Shown: positions 53,673 to 63,455, counted from the first letter of the stretch. The stretch: 64,000 nt of DNA from an uncultured Acidobacteriia bacterium (GCA_903851195.1 CAINNJ010000004.1:434001-498000); one strand, 5' to 3'. Translations and numbers: made by a program. Notes: a model not told the origin generated them from the letters alone.

Positions 53673-56165
53673 ATGTTCAAAACGATACGCATTCTGCTGC
53701 TGTTGCCGGTTGCGGTGTGCGCGCAGCCGGGAATCACCCTGAACATGTCGCGGGATCTTGTGGCGAAGGGAATCGCCGGCGCGAATCTGACGCCGAATAC
53801 CGCGACCTTGGACGCGCGGCCCCTGGTGGAAGCGGCACTCGCGTACGCGGCGAAGAACTCCGTGTCCACATTGACGGCGGATCCGGGCAGCTATTCCTTT
53901 CTCTCCACGCACAGCGGCAATCAGCACGTGCTGCTGAACGGCACGGCCAACCTGATTATCGACTGGCAGAATTCCGATCTTTCCTTCGCGACTTCCCATG
54001 CCGCGGCTTTCGAGTGCGCGAACTGCAGTTCCGTGACCCTGCAGAATTTTGCCGCCGATTATGCGCAACTGCCCTTTACCCAGGCCACCGTCACGGCCGT
54101 GGATTCGACGAATCGGGCGCTGAGCTTCCAAGCCATCGCGGGCTGGCAGTCCCCGGCGGATTTCAATGCGAACCGCGCCGCCGACGGGAGTGACACGCTG
54201 TGGATGTTTGTTTTCCGCAACGGCGTTCCGCTGTCGCAGACCGGCAGGCTGTCGGCGATGCGGCCGGTGCAGGGGAATTCGATCCAGATCGGCAACGTGA
54301 CCGACCCGTGGGCGCAGCCGGCGAATCTGGCGGCGATTCAGGCCGGCGACACGCTGGTGCTGACGGACCGGGGTGGCCCGGCGGTGATCAACATCGTGGG
54401 CGGGCAGAAGGTCACGGTTCGGAATGTCTCCCTCTTTTCGGGCGGGCAAGTGGGCTTGTCTTTCGGAAGGACGGCGGGCGTGACGGTGGACCGGGTGCAG
54501 GTGATCCCCCGCCCCGGCACGACACGGCTGATCAGCACGAACGCGGAGGGGATCCGCGTCAGTTCCGCTCTGGCCAACAATACTCTGACGAACAACATCG
54601 TGCGGCGGACCTGTGACGATGCGCTGTCGCTGGGCGCGGGCTGGATCGCCACGGTGAGCGCCGCGCCGGTGGGCGCGACGGTGCAGGTGACACGCGTCGG
54701 TTCCGCGCCTTTTCCGGTGGGCGTGCCGGTTTCGTTCCTCAGCACAGTCGATGCGTCGGTGGTGGGCAGCGCGAATATCGTGGCGGAAGCGCCTGCGGTG
54801 GGCGTCCAGAGCCTGACCGATGGGGAAGTGGTCACGCTGACGCTCGACAAGGCCGTGACGGGGCTGGCGGCGGGCTTCGGCATGATCGACAACGACCCGC
54901 TGAAGCGCGGCAACGGTTCCGTGATCGCGAACAACACGGTGCAGGAAGTCGTGTACTCGCGCGGCATCTGGCTGGGCGGCGTGCAAAGCGTGCAGGTCCA
55001 CGACAATCTGGTGCAGCGGACGAGTAACGCGGGCATTCTGGTGCAGGAAGCGGCAGGCGTGGGGCCGTCCTCGGCCATCACCATCAAAAGCAATCTTGTC
55101 GACAGCGCGATCGGCTATGGCGGCGCGTCGGCGGGGCCGATTACCGCGGCCGCGTCGATCCACACGGTGGCGCAGAGCGCGGCGAGCGGACAGGTGACCA
55201 CGCGGCCGTTTTCCAGTGTTTTCGTGACCGGCAACCGCGTGACGAATTCGCCGCGGACCGGCATCCGGCTGGAGAATGTCGCGGGCGGCGATGTGACCGG
55301 CAATCTGATCCAGGGCTACGGGCTGAATCCTTCGGCGAACGTGTATGCGATCCCGCCGTGCTGCGAGACGATGGCGCAATACCTCAGCGATTTCCAGCAG
55401 CCGGTGCTCAGCACCAACAGCCTGCTCACGGTTTCCGGTAACACGTCAGTCGCGGATACCAGCGGGCTGATCGCGAACGTGTCGAGCGCGAGCGGCTTTC
55501 CGCGCGTCGCGGTGAATTCCTGGGTAGTGGCCTACGGGAGCAAGCTGCCGGCGTTCGCGATCGCCACCACGCTTCCGTTTCCCACCCTGCTGAGCGGGTC
55601 CAGCGTGCAGGTGCAGGACAGCGCGGGTGCCACGCGCCTGGCGCCCATTTACTACACGTCGCCGACGCAGGTCGCGTATCTGATGCCGGACGGGACCGCG
55701 CCGGGGATGGCCACCGTGACCATCGGAAGTTCTTCGGGCTCCGCGCAGGTGGATACGGTGGCGCCGAGCATCTATTCCGCGAATTCGAGCGGCGCCGGAG
55801 TGGCGGCGGCTCTGGCGGCGGTTTATACGGCGAGCGGAGCGGTGAACGTGGAACCTGTGTTTCAGTGCTCGGGCGGAGCGGGAACCTGCGTGTCCGCGCC
55901 GCTGGCGATGGGCGGGCCGGGGGACGTGCTGATCGTTTCCCTGTATGGCACCGGAATGCGCAATTTCAGCGCCTTGAAGAATGTGACGGCGACGGTGGGG
56001 GGTATGCCCGTGCCGGTGCAGTATCTGGGCGCCGTGGCGGGGAATCCGGGTCTGGATCAGGTGAATCTGATCATTCCGGCGAGTCTGGCGGGCGCGGGCG
56101 AGTCGCCCGTGGTGCTGACCGTGGACGGGCAGACCGCCAACGTGGTCACACTCAACATCCGGTAA
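53673..56165 (+). CDS. Secreted parallel beta-helix protein with Solibacter-type C-terminal domain
   Basis: An 830-residue secreted protein (signal peptide KTIRILLLLPVAVCAQPG). Residues about 90-570 form a right-handed beta-helix with repeated short strands (ANLIIDWQNSDLSFATSHAA; NNTLTNNIVRRTCDDALSL; GSVIANNTVQEVVYSRGIWL; SITI-type KSNLV). The last about 220 residues are the Solibacter C-terminal-domain type (PIYYTSPTQVAYLMPDGTAP, then VLIVSLYGTGMRNFS, YLGAVAGNPGLDQVNLIIPA). Beta-helix proteins of this sort bind or cleave polysaccharides; no catalytic residues are claimed. It is a strong taxonomic marker for the Solibacter group. Confidence 0.85.
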   Translation: MFKTIRILLLLPVAVCAQPGITLNMSRDLVAKGIAGANLTPNTATLDARPLVEAALAYAAKNSVSTLTADPGSYSFLSTHSGNQHVLLNGTANLIIDWQNSDLSFATSHAAAFECANCSSVTLQNFAADYAQLPFTQATVTAVDSTNRALSFQAIAGWQSPADFNANRAADGSDTLWMFVFRNGVPLSQTGRLSAMRPVQGNSIQIGNVTDPWAQPANLAAIQAGDTLVLTDRGGPAVINIVGGQKVTVRNVSLFSGGQVGLSFGRTAGVTVDRVQVIPRPGTTRLISTNAEGIRVSSALANNTLTNNIVRRTCDDALSLGAGWIATVSAAPVGATVQVTRVGSAPFPVGVPVSFLSTVDASVVGSANIVAEAPAVGVQSLTDGEVVTLTLDKAVTGLAAGFGMIDNDPLKRGNGSVIANNTVQEVVYSRGIWLGGVQSVQVHDNLVQRTSNAGILVQEAAGVGPSSAITIKSNLVDSAIGYGGASAGPITAAASIHTVAQSAASGQVTTRPFSSVFVTGNRVTNSPRTGIRLENVAGGDVTGNLIQGYGLNPSANVYAIPPCCETMAQYLSDFQQPVLSTNSLLTVSGNTSVADTSGLIANVSSASGFPRVAVNSWVVAYGSKLPAFAIATTLPFPTLLSGSSVQVQDSAGATRLAPIYYTSPTQVAYLMPDGTAPGMATVTIGSSSGSAQVDTVAPSIYSANSSGAGVAAALAAVYTASGAVNVEPVFQCSGGAGTCVSAPLAMGGPGDVLIVSLYGTGMRNFSALKNVTATVGGMPVPVQYLGAVAGNPGLDQVNLIIPASLAGAGESPVVLTVDGQTANVVTLNIR

Positions 56166-56168
56166 GTT

Positions 56169-56741
56169 TCAGCGGCTGACGAAGGGGTTCCCTCGAATCA
56201 GAAAACGCAGGGGCCAGTCTTCACATTTCGAGATGCCGATGCGCGGCGTGACCTCGATCTCGATTTCGCGGACATGCGCCGGCGAGTGGACGGTGAGATC
56301 GCCGGTGGTGAGGTCGGCGCCATAGTGGGCCCGGGTGATGGCCATCGCTTTGGTGAGCTTGCCCGGTCCCGAGGTGAGTTCGCGATCCGTTTTCGCGGCG
56401 GGACGGCGGGCGCGCATGAGGTCGAGTCCGGCGACCGGCTCCAGTGCGCGAATCAGAACGCAGCCTCCCGTGCCCTCGGGACCCGCGACGATATTCATGC
56501 ACTCGTGCATGCCGTAGGACAGGTAGACATAGGCGTGGCCGGGAGGACCGAAGATGACGCGGGTTCGGTTGGTGATACCGGCGGCGGAGTGCGCGGCGAG
56601 ATCGTCGCCCCCGAGGTAGGCTTCCGTCTCGACGATGATCCCTTCGGCGGGGCCGTGGACGAGGATGTTCCCCAGCAGTTCGCGGGACACGGTCACGGTG
56701 TCACGAGCGTAGAACCCGCGCGGCAGGACCGGACCTGTCAT
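56169..56741 (-). CDS. DNA-3-methyladenine glycosylase
   Basis: A 190-residue base-excision enzyme of the AAG/MPG type. Conserved parts are RGFYARDTVTVSRELLGNIL, IVETEAYLGGDDLAAHSAAG, RVIFGPPGHAYVYLSYGMHE, NIVAGPEGTGGCVLIRALEP, LTSGPGKLTKAMAI and RIGISKCEDWPLRFLIRGNP. It removes alkylated bases from DNA. ATG 56741 overlaps the stop of the preceding gene (56738) by 4 bp, so the two genes are co-transcribed. Confidence 0.93.
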   Translation of the reverse strand: MTGPVLPRGFYARDTVTVSRELLGNILVHGPAEGIIVETEAYLGGDDLAAHSAAGITNRTRVIFGPPGHAYVYLSYGMHECMNIVAGPEGTGGCVLIRALEPVAGLDLMRARRPAAKTDRELTSGPGKLTKAMAITRAHYGADLTTGDLTVHSPAHVREIEIEVTPRIGISKCEDWPLRFLIRGNPFVSR

Positions 56742-57550
56742 GACTTTTTGCGCGCGAAGGCGATGGCGCTCCAGCGGCCGTCCACGGCGCAGATCTTGTA
56801 ATCGACCAGGCCGGCGTCGATTGCCGCTTCCCGGACGAAGTTCTGCGTGATGCCGTTTTGCGAGCCTTTCCGCCAGAGGAGCCACAGTTTCGTTTTGCCG
56901 GCCAGAGTCCGCAGGGTGGGAAGCGCGGCGAGAAAAGGTTCGGGTTCGTGGACGAACCAAAGGGTGACAGCGCACGGCTGTTCGGTGTCTTCCAGAAGTT
57001 CGGCCCCTTCGGGGATCTCGCCCAGCACGGTGGTGTAATCGCGCGGCGGGTCGATGACGGCCACCTTGTCGCCCGGACGAACCCCGAGTTTCTGCGCGGC
57101 GGTCCGGCCCTGGTAGCGGTCCATGATGGAGGGGGGCTGGGCGGGGTTTGCCACCTCGCGGATGGACTGAAGCGCCTGGGGGAGCGCCACGAGATCGGTA
57201 AACTCCGCGTCGGGCAGCACTTCACGGATACGCGCCACCTTGTCCGGCTCGCCGCCCACGAAGATCAACGGAACGTGGCGGGTGGCCTTGCGGCCGCGCA
57301 GCCAGACGGCGATCTCACGGCCGTGGCTGGGCAGGCAGCTCAAATCGATGACGGCGACATCCGGAATGCTCTGCTGAATCGCGCGCGTGATTGCCGGTCC
57401 GTGGATGTCTTCGGAATATTCCGCCGCGCAGCCAGACCGCTCCACGACCTCAAGAAGCGGTGTGGCTTCTTCCGGCCTCCAGTGGATGATGCGCGCGCGC
57501 TTCAAGGGAGGTGGTGTGGTCAGACCACCGCGAACTGGTGGTCGGGGCAC
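56738..57550 (-). CDS. Receiver-like domain fused to DUF3052-like domain
   Basis: A 270-residue protein from GTG 57550 (TTG 57505 is an alternative). The N-terminal about 125 residues resemble a receiver: RARIIHWRPEEATPLLEVVE, VAVIDLSCLPSHGREIAVWL with an Asp where phosphorylation would be, HVPLIFVGGEPDKVARIREV and a final beta-alpha. The first acidic pair is not evident, so phosphorylation is uncertain. The C-terminal part, KLGVRPGDKVAVIDPPRDYT to VDYKICAVDGRWSAIAFARK, resembles DUF3052. Start lies within the bshC 3' end (31-bp overlap) and its stop overlaps the glycosylase start. Confidence 0.72.
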   Translation of the reverse strand: MPRPPVRGGLTTPPPLKRARIIHWRPEEATPLLEVVERSGCAAEYSEDIHGPAITRAIQQSIPDVAVIDLSCLPSHGREIAVWLRGRKATRHVPLIFVGGEPDKVARIREVLPDAEFTDLVALPQALQSIREVANPAQPPSIMDRYQGRTAAQKLGVRPGDKVAVIDPPRDYTTVLGEIPEGAELLEDTEQPCAVTLWFVHEPEPFLAALPTLRTLAGKTKLWLLWRKGSQNGITQNFVREAAIDAGLVDYKICAVDGRWSAIAFARKKS

Positions 57551-59097
57551 TCCACCCGAACATGTTCGTACAGTTCCTCCACCAGCAAAGGGCCGAATTT
57601 GGCGATGAAGGGCACGATGGAATAGAGGCGTTCCTGCAGATGGCCGTCGGGGAAGACCAGGCCGCTGAGAGCATCGGCATCGCGCCGGGCCTGCTCATCT
57701 TTGGCCAGCATCTGGGCGGCGGTCTTGCGGGTCATCTTGTCAACCTGGTACTCGATCTTGCGGCGGCTGGTGGCCAGAGCGGAGACCAGAGAGGCATCGA
57801 AGCGGCTGAGGTCGTCACCGAAGGCGTCCAGCGCCGCGGCAACGGCGGATTTCGTCTGTTCCAGACGTTGTTTCAGACCTGGGGGGACCAAACGCGCGGC
57901 CACCTGTTCGCGAAACACCTGTTCCCGAACCAGCAGTTCCTGCGGGATGAAGTGATATTTGGCCATGCGGCGGGCACTGCGCTCGTCGAGCAGGGTAAAG
58001 CCCGTGCGGGGAAACGCCACAGGCTGCCGGCCGAGCAGTTTCGCGTAGAGCACCTGCGACTGCGCCAGGTAGGCAAGTTCCGCCGGACCACCGACATAGG
58101 CCGCGGTCGGAAACAGATAATCCTGCATCACGGGACGCAGCAGAGCGTTCGGGGAGAGTTCGGCGGCGCACGCCGCGAGTTCCGCTACGGTCCATTTTCT
58201 GGTTCCCGCGACAAAGCCTTCGGCGCCGCGGCGCAGCGCGATGCGCTCTCCGCCTTCCAGCAGAAACGCGAGGGAAGTTTTGTTATCAACCAGAACCTGC
58301 GCGTGGTAGCCGCGATTCACCAGTTCCCTGCTCCGCGCGATCAGATCGTCGGCCAGTTCCGGCATCCGCTCGACCGCTTCCTTCATGAGCGGCGAGGCGA
58401 TACGGCGCAGGTCCGGGGACATCGGGTCGATCAGCAGCAGACCGTAGGGCGCGAACAACTCCTTCACCATGCAAGCGAAGGCGGATCCCATGGTGGCGCC
58501 GGGGTGATAGGCACGCTCCACCATGGCGACGGCTTCGTCGGCGAAAGGCAGGCCTTCCAGCGCGGCGCGCAGTTCCTTTAGAGGTACGTCGCCGACGGGG
58601 GTCTCACCCACGGGCCGGGGTCCGTGCAGTTCCGGAGCGCTGGTGCGAAGACGGACGGGCCGGGAGTCCGGGCCGAAGACGTCCGCATGATCCACTTCGG
58701 CAAAGTCGTGGTCTTCCGTCGCGAGCCAGAAAAGGGGGACGGCGGGCGTGCCGCGGTCCGTCAGTTCGCGCGCGATGCGAATGGCGGTCAGAGCTTTATA
58801 GACGGAATAGGCCGGGCCGGAGAACAGGCCAACCTGCTGGCCGGTAATGATCGCCGCGGTCCCGGGCTTCGCCAGGATCTCCAGCGATGGGTTGCCTGTA
58901 TTCAGCGGAGTGAGTGCCTGGACGACCGCCGCCCGCCTCTCATCCGGAAAGGAGAACCGCGCTGCCTGCTCTATCGCCTCAATATTATTGGGCTGCCACG
59001 GATACAGATCGTGGACCCGATCGAAGTGATAGATCAGGTCGGCGAAAAGCTTCGAGGTGTTCGGTAAGTCCGTCTGGCGGACACACGTACACTGCAT
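57520..59097 (-). CDS. bshC: Bacillithiol biosynthesis cysteine-adding enzyme
   Basis: A 525-residue protein. Landmarks are AAIITGQQVGLFSGPAYSVY, FWLATEDHDFAEVDHADVF, LLLIDPMSPDLRRIASPL, VLVDNKTSLAFLLEGGERIA, LLRPVMQDYLFPTAAYVGGP and AELAYLAQSQVLYAKLLGR, which are the BshC hallmarks. It joins cysteine to GlcN-malate, the last step of bacillithiol synthesis. bshA and bshB are not in this window. It has no signal peptide. The 3' end overlaps the downstream receiver-like gene. Confidence 0.93.
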   Translation of the reverse strand: MQCTCVRQTDLPNTSKLFADLIYHFDRVHDLYPWQPNNIEAIEQAARFSFPDERRAAVVQALTPLNTGNPSLEILAKPGTAAIITGQQVGLFSGPAYSVYKALTAIRIARELTDRGTPAVPLFWLATEDHDFAEVDHADVFGPDSRPVRLRTSAPELHGPRPVGETPVGDVPLKELRAALEGLPFADEAVAMVERAYHPGATMGSAFACMVKELFAPYGLLLIDPMSPDLRRIASPLMKEAVERMPELADDLIARSRELVNRGYHAQVLVDNKTSLAFLLEGGERIALRRGAEGFVAGTRKWTVAELAACAAELSPNALLRPVMQDYLFPTAAYVGGPAELAYLAQSQVLYAKLLGRQPVAFPRTGFTLLDERSARRMAKYHFIPQELLVREQVFREQVAARLVPPGLKQRLEQTKSAVAAALDAFGDDLSRFDASLVSALATSRRKIEYQVDKMTRKTAAQMLAKDEQARRDADALSGLVFPDGHLQERLYSIVPFIAKFGPLLVEELYEHVRVECPDHQFAVV

Positions 59098-59162
59098 GAA
59101 CTTGTGTCAGGTTAGCAGATGTTCCGGAACGGGTTGTGGCTTCAGCCGGAATGAATTGCGAA

Positions 59163-60527
59163 TTATTTTTGTTGCGCGATTCCGGGCGGCAACAGGAATC
59201 CGGGCGTAATTCTGCGGGCGATGTCGTTATAAAGAACAAACACCATCAGCATCATCAAAAATACGAAGCCGACCTTGAGCATCGCTTCCTTCACATTGAG
59301 GCTGATATCGCGGCCCATCACCATTTCGATGAGCAGAGTCAGGATCATCGCGCCGTCCAGAATCGGGATGGGCAGCAGGTTCAGAATCGCGAGGTTGAGA
59401 CTCACCAGGCTCATCAGAGTCAGGAAGGCCGCCGGGCCATCCTGCGCGGCCTGGGTTGCCTGCTGCGCGATGCCGACCGGACCCTGCAGATTTTTGGCGG
59501 GCATGCGGCGCTCGATAATCCCGCCCAGGAGATCGACAATCAGCGTGCCGTACTTCCGGTTCTGCCGGATCGACTCCGCCAGCGCGGCCGGGAAGGAAAG
59601 CTGCGTCTTCTGGATGTGCCACTTGACGTCCGACGCCACGCCGATCATCCAGCGCGCCGAACCGTCGAGATTCTTGAAAACGGGCACCATGGCGACGGTA
59701 TGCGTCTCGCCGTTGCGTTTGTATTCGAGAGTGACGGGCTTGCCGTCGCTCTTGCGAATGACCTCCGGCAGGGTGAACCGCGAGTGGATCGGGATGCCGT
59801 TCACTTCGAGGAGCAGGTCGCCGACTTTGAGCCCGGCGGAAGCGGCGGGCATGCCCGCCGTGACGCCGCCCACCTGAATTTCGTTCTGGCCCGCCCAGCC
59901 GGCGTCACCGAGGCCCGAACGCTCTTCGAGAACCGGAGTCACCGAGGTGGAGAAGATGCGGCCCTGCCGTTCGTAGCCCACCGTGATGGGGCGGGCGACA
60001 CTGCCGATTTCCGCCGTGATGATGTCTTCCCAATCCGGCTTGTCTTTGCCGTTCAGCCGCACGATTTTGTCGCCGGGCTGCAGACCGGCTTTCGCCGCCG
60101 GGGAATCCGGCATGATGTGGCCGATCACGGCGCCGTTATCGTCGATGATCTTCTCGTAGCGGACCATGAACAGGCCGGTGAGAACGCCGACCGAGAGCAC
60201 GATGTTCATGAACGGTCCGGCGAAGGCGATAATCAGGCGCTGCCAGCGGGGTTTCGCCATGAAACCACGAGGATCGGAGGCGCTCTCCTCGCCGGGCTGA
60301 TCGCCCGCCATCTTGACGTAGCCGCCGAAGAGGAACAAAGAGAACCGGTAGTCCGTTTCGCCGCGCTGAAAACCGAAGAGGCGCGGGCCGAAGCCGAAGC
60401 TGAAGATGTCCACCTTGACGTCGAAGGCGCGAGCCGCCCAGAAATGACCCAGTTCGTGAACCAGGATCATGACTCCGATCAAAACCAGCAACCACCAAAT
60501 TTGCGACAGGACCGCGACAATATTCAT
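59163..60527 (-). CDS. rseP: Site-2 protease RseP (M50)
   Basis: A 454-residue membrane protease. Helix 1 carries HELGHFWAARAFDVKVDIFS with HExxH, next come helices and two PDZ domains (GHIMPDSPAAKAGLQPGDKI; VTAGMPAASAGLKVGDLLLE), then NLAILNLLPIPILDGAMILT with the LDG motif. This is the regulated-intramembrane-proteolysis protease of envelope stress. It follows dxr by 11 bp on the same strand, the gene order seen in many bacteria. Confidence 0.95.
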   Translation of the reverse strand: MNIVAVLSQIWWLLVLIGVMILVHELGHFWAARAFDVKVDIFSFGFGPRLFGFQRGETDYRFSLFLFGGYVKMAGDQPGEESASDPRGFMAKPRWQRLIIAFAGPFMNIVLSVGVLTGLFMVRYEKIIDDNGAVIGHIMPDSPAAKAGLQPGDKIVRLNGKDKPDWEDIITAEIGSVARPITVGYERQGRIFSTSVTPVLEERSGLGDAGWAGQNEIQVGGVTAGMPAASAGLKVGDLLLEVNGIPIHSRFTLPEVIRKSDGKPVTLEYKRNGETHTVAMVPVFKNLDGSARWMIGVASDVKWHIQKTQLSFPAALAESIRQNRKYGTLIVDLLGGIIERRMPAKNLQGPVGIAQQATQAAQDGPAAFLTLMSLVSLNLAILNLLPIPILDGAMILTLLIEMVMGRDISLNVKEAMLKVGFVFLMMLMVFVLYNDIARRITPGFLLPPGIAQQK

Positions 60528-60538
60528 CTGGAGAATCC

Positions 60539-61771
60539 TTATGCCTGAGCGGGCGCGCGTTCAGGCGCCCCGGCGGGGGCGAAGACCACTGCATTGGACT
60601 CGATGACCTGACGAGCCGTACGGCGCGCCGTCTCATCGATTTCCAGAACTTCCGCGACGCTGGCCGGCTCGCGATGCGGCATCTTTTCCAGCGTTCTCGC
60701 AACCACCCGGGCGATGGACGGAAACCCGATCTGCCCGGCGAGGAACGATCCCACCGCCACCTCATCGGCGGCGTTCAGAATACAGGAGGCGGCCCCCCCC
60801 TGCCTTAATGATTCGTAGGCAAGCCCGAGGAGTGGAAATTTATCAAAATCGGGAGCCGCGAAATCCCACTTCCTGGTCTGGGACCAGTCGATCTTTGGAA
60901 CGGGCGCGTGCCAGCGATCCGGCCAGGTCAGCGCGTACTGAATCGGCATTCGCATGTCGGTCGCTGACACCTGGGCAATCACGGTGCCATCTTCGTACTC
61001 GACCATGGCATGCACGGTGGATTGCGGGTGAACTACCACCTCGATGTCGTCCGGAGCAAAATCGAAGAGCCAGTGGGCTTCAATGACTTCGAAACCCTTG
61101 TTCATCAGGGTCGCGGAGTCGATTGTGATGCGGTTTCCCATCTTCCATGTAGGATGATTCAAGGCATCGGTCGGCGTCACCCAGTCCAGGGCCTCTTTCG
61201 GAGTCGTCCGAAACGGACCACCTGAAGCGGTCAGGATGAGTTTGGTGGCTTCCTGGCGGCGTCCCGCGCGAAGACACTGGTGGGCACCGTTGTGCTCGGA
61301 ATCGACGGGGATCATCTCGGTGCCGTGACGCTTCACCGCGTCCATGACCAGTTGACCGGCCGAGACCAGCACTTCCTTATTGGCAAGGCCGATTCGTTTG
61401 CCGCGGACCACCGCCTCGTAAGTCGCTTCCAGACCGGCGACCCCGACGATGGAGGACATTACTGTATCGGCTTCCGGCGCTATGGATACCTGGACACGGG
61501 CCAAGGGTCCGCTCAATAATTCGGGATTTCCCGTTTTGCCGCCGTTTCCTGTTTTTGGTAGAAGAGCGCGGAGCCGGTCGACGTCCGCCCGATCCTCCAC
61601 GACTGCCACCTGGGGGTGGAACTCCTCGATTTGACGGGCTAAGAGCTCGATGTTCCGGCCGGCGACCAGCGCAAACACCTGAAAGTGCTGCGGATTCTGC
61701 CGGACTACATCCAGAGTGTTGGTCCCGATGGAACCGGTGGAACCCAATATAGTCAGTGTGCGGGATGCCAT
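60539..61771 (-). CDS. dxr: 1-deoxy-D-xylulose-5-phosphate reductoisomerase
   Basis: A 410-residue enzyme of the MEP isoprenoid pathway. NADPH loop LTILGSTGSIGTNTLDVVRQ, VVRGKRIGLANKEVLVSAGQ, catalytic SEHNGAHQCL, SGGPFRTTP, NHPTWKMGNRITIDSATLMN, and PQSTVHAMVEYEDGTVIAQ are in family order. Size and motifs are complete. It is upstream of rseP in the same operon; the 245-bp gap before it (61772-62016) holds no gene. Confidence 0.96.
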   Translation of the reverse strand: MASRTLTILGSTGSIGTNTLDVVRQNPQHFQVFALVAGRNIELLARQIEEFHPQVAVVEDRADVDRLRALLPKTGNGGKTGNPELLSGPLARVQVSIAPEADTVMSSIVGVAGLEATYEAVVRGKRIGLANKEVLVSAGQLVMDAVKRHGTEMIPVDSEHNGAHQCLRAGRRQEATKLILTASGGPFRTTPKEALDWVTPTDALNHPTWKMGNRITIDSATLMNKGFEVIEAHWLFDFAPDDIEVVVHPQSTVHAMVEYEDGTVIAQVSATDMRMPIQYALTWPDRWHAPVPKIDWSQTRKWDFAAPDFDKFPLLGLAYESLRQGGAASCILNAADEVAVGSFLAGQIGFPSIARVVARTLEKMPHREPASVAEVLEIDETARRTARQVIESNAVVFAPAGAPERAPAQA

Positions 61772-62016
61772 GACGAGGAACTAATTGATCATAACATGAA
61801 GGGAGGACAGGACTTGTGGTTGCGAGGCTGACTGAAAACCCAAACCCTTGCGGGCGCCGGGGAGGTTGCTTCAGGGGTCTTTCAGTTTAGAGGTTAGTCT
61901 CGCTTTGGTGGGAGTTAATTTGTACCTCCCCGGCTTGATTCCAATAATAGAAAAGATCGAAATCGAAATCAACTAAAAACTGGATATTATTTTTGGAACT
62001 CGTGAGGCCGCGTACA

Positions 62017-62907
62017 CTAGCCCTTGACCTCGACCCCTGTCATTCCCTCTAACACCTTGATCGTAGAGCAGATATCCTCGTCGCCATGGCCCATCGAGAT
62101 GGCAGCCTGGAACATTTGCCGGGTCAGAGCGGTCAGCGGAAGCGGCACGGAAAGCTCTTCTCCGGATTCCAGCATGAGCCCGATGTCCTTGTGCATCCAC
62201 TTTACGGAGAAGTTGGTGGCGAAGTCGCGGCGGAAGATGAACGGCGCCTTGTACTCGATCAGGCCGGACTTCGCCGCGCTGTTGGAGAGGATGTCCAGCA
62301 TCATCTTCGGCTCGATGCCCGCCTTGGTGCTCAGGACGACTCCTTCATTGAAGGCCTGCAGGATGTTGGCGAGAACCAGGTTTTGCGTCAGCTTCGCGTG
62401 CAGTCCCGTTCCCGGACCACCACAAAAGTAGAGCTTCTTGCCCATCGCTTCGAGATAGGGGCGCATGGCCTCGAAGACCTTCTCCTCGCCGCCGATCATA
62501 AAGGTCAGGGTTCCGTTGATCGCGCCAGGCGTGGAACCGGTGCAAGGCGCGCCGAGAAAGTCGATTCCGGCCGCCGCCAGTTCCGCGTGAATCCGCTGGC
62601 TGGCGGAGGGGCTGATGGTGCTCGCATCCACCACGACCAGTCCGGCCTTGCCACCCTGCCTGATTCCGTTTTCGCCGAGAATCACGGTTTCGGCCATCTT
62701 CGTGTTGCCGACGCAGAGGAAGACCGCTTCGGCGTCGCGCGCGACATCGGCCGGGGTGGCGCAGACCTTCGCGCCGGCTTCCGCCGCCAGCTGCTCCGCC
62801 TTGCTGCCGGTGTTCGACCAGACGGAAACTTCATGTCCGGCCTTCAAGAGGTTGCGGGCCATCGGGTAGCCCATCAGTCCAAGTCCGAGGAATCCTAGTT
62901 TTGCCAT
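62017..62907 (-). CDS. NAD(P)-dependent beta-hydroxyacid dehydrogenase
   Basis: A 296-residue protein of the 3-hydroxyisobutyrate dehydrogenase family. Cofactor loop LGFLGLGLMGYPMARNLLKA, VVDASTISPSASQRIHAELA, FLGAPCTGSTPGAINGTLTF, and the catalytic Lys in GTGLHAKLTQNLVLANILQA. It reduces or oxidises small beta-hydroxyacids (for example tartronate semialdehyde) in the cytoplasm. Substrate cannot be assigned. It is divergent from the DinB-like gene. Confidence 0.92.
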   Translation of the reverse strand: MAKLGFLGLGLMGYPMARNLLKAGHEVSVWSNTGSKAEQLAAEAGAKVCATPADVARDAEAVFLCVGNTKMAETVILGENGIRQGGKAGLVVVDASTISPSASQRIHAELAAAGIDFLGAPCTGSTPGAINGTLTFMIGGEEKVFEAMRPYLEAMGKKLYFCGGPGTGLHAKLTQNLVLANILQAFNEGVVLSTKAGIEPKMMLDILSNSAAKSGLIEYKAPFIFRRDFATNFSVKWMHKDIGLMLESGEELSVPLPLTALTRQMFQAAISMGHGDEDICSTIKVLEGMTGVEVKG

Positions 62908-62954
62908 AAAGGGAATTGTATAAGGATCGCTATACTGGTGCGCATAAAACTGTT

Positions 62955-63455
62955 ATGACCATCGAGAGTTTACTTCTGAACGCCGCCACGACGAAACTGC
63001 GGCAATCGACCGAGCGGATCGCGATCTGTCTCGGCAAGCTGACGGACGACCAGATCTGGTCCCGCGGGAATGAAAACGAGAATGCCGTGGGGAACCTCGT
63101 GCTGCACCTCGAAGGCAATGTGAGGCAGTGGATGATCAGCGGTCTGGGCGGCCAGCCGGATGTCCGGCAGAGAGATCTGGAGTTTTCCACCGACGGCGGT
63201 ATGAGCCGCGAGGCGCTGGCGGAGAAGATTCGCGAGACCGTTGAAGAGGCGGTGGCGATTCTGCCCGGTCTGACGGCGGAAGATCTCACCAGAACGTATC
63301 ACGCGCAGAACCGGACTGCCTCCGGAGTGGACGTGATCATGAACGTGGTGGAGCATTTCGGCCAGCACACAGGCCAGATTATCTTCGCGACGAAAAACCT
63401 GACGGGCGAGGATCTGGGACTGGTGATGCCCAGGAAGAAGACACCCCAGGCCTGA
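62955..63455 (+). CDS. DinB superfamily protein (DUF1572-like)
   Basis: A 166-residue four-helix protein from ATG 62955. Likely metal ligands are H in NLVLHLEGNVRQWMISGL and H-x3-H in VVEHFGQHTGQIIFATK. The fold and the spacing of the His residues match DinB/YfiT-like proteins (DUF1572 branch). Such proteins are metal-dependent transferases or thiol-linked enzymes, so a bacillithiol role is conceivable but not shown. Confidence 0.85.
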   Translation: MTIESLLLNAATTKLRQSTERIAICLGKLTDDQIWSRGNENENAVGNLVLHLEGNVRQWMISGLGGQPDVRQRDLEFSTDGGMSREALAEKIRETVEEAVAILPGLTAEDLTRTYHAQNRTASGVDVIMNVVEHFGQHTGQIIFATKNLTGEDLGLVMPRKKTPQA

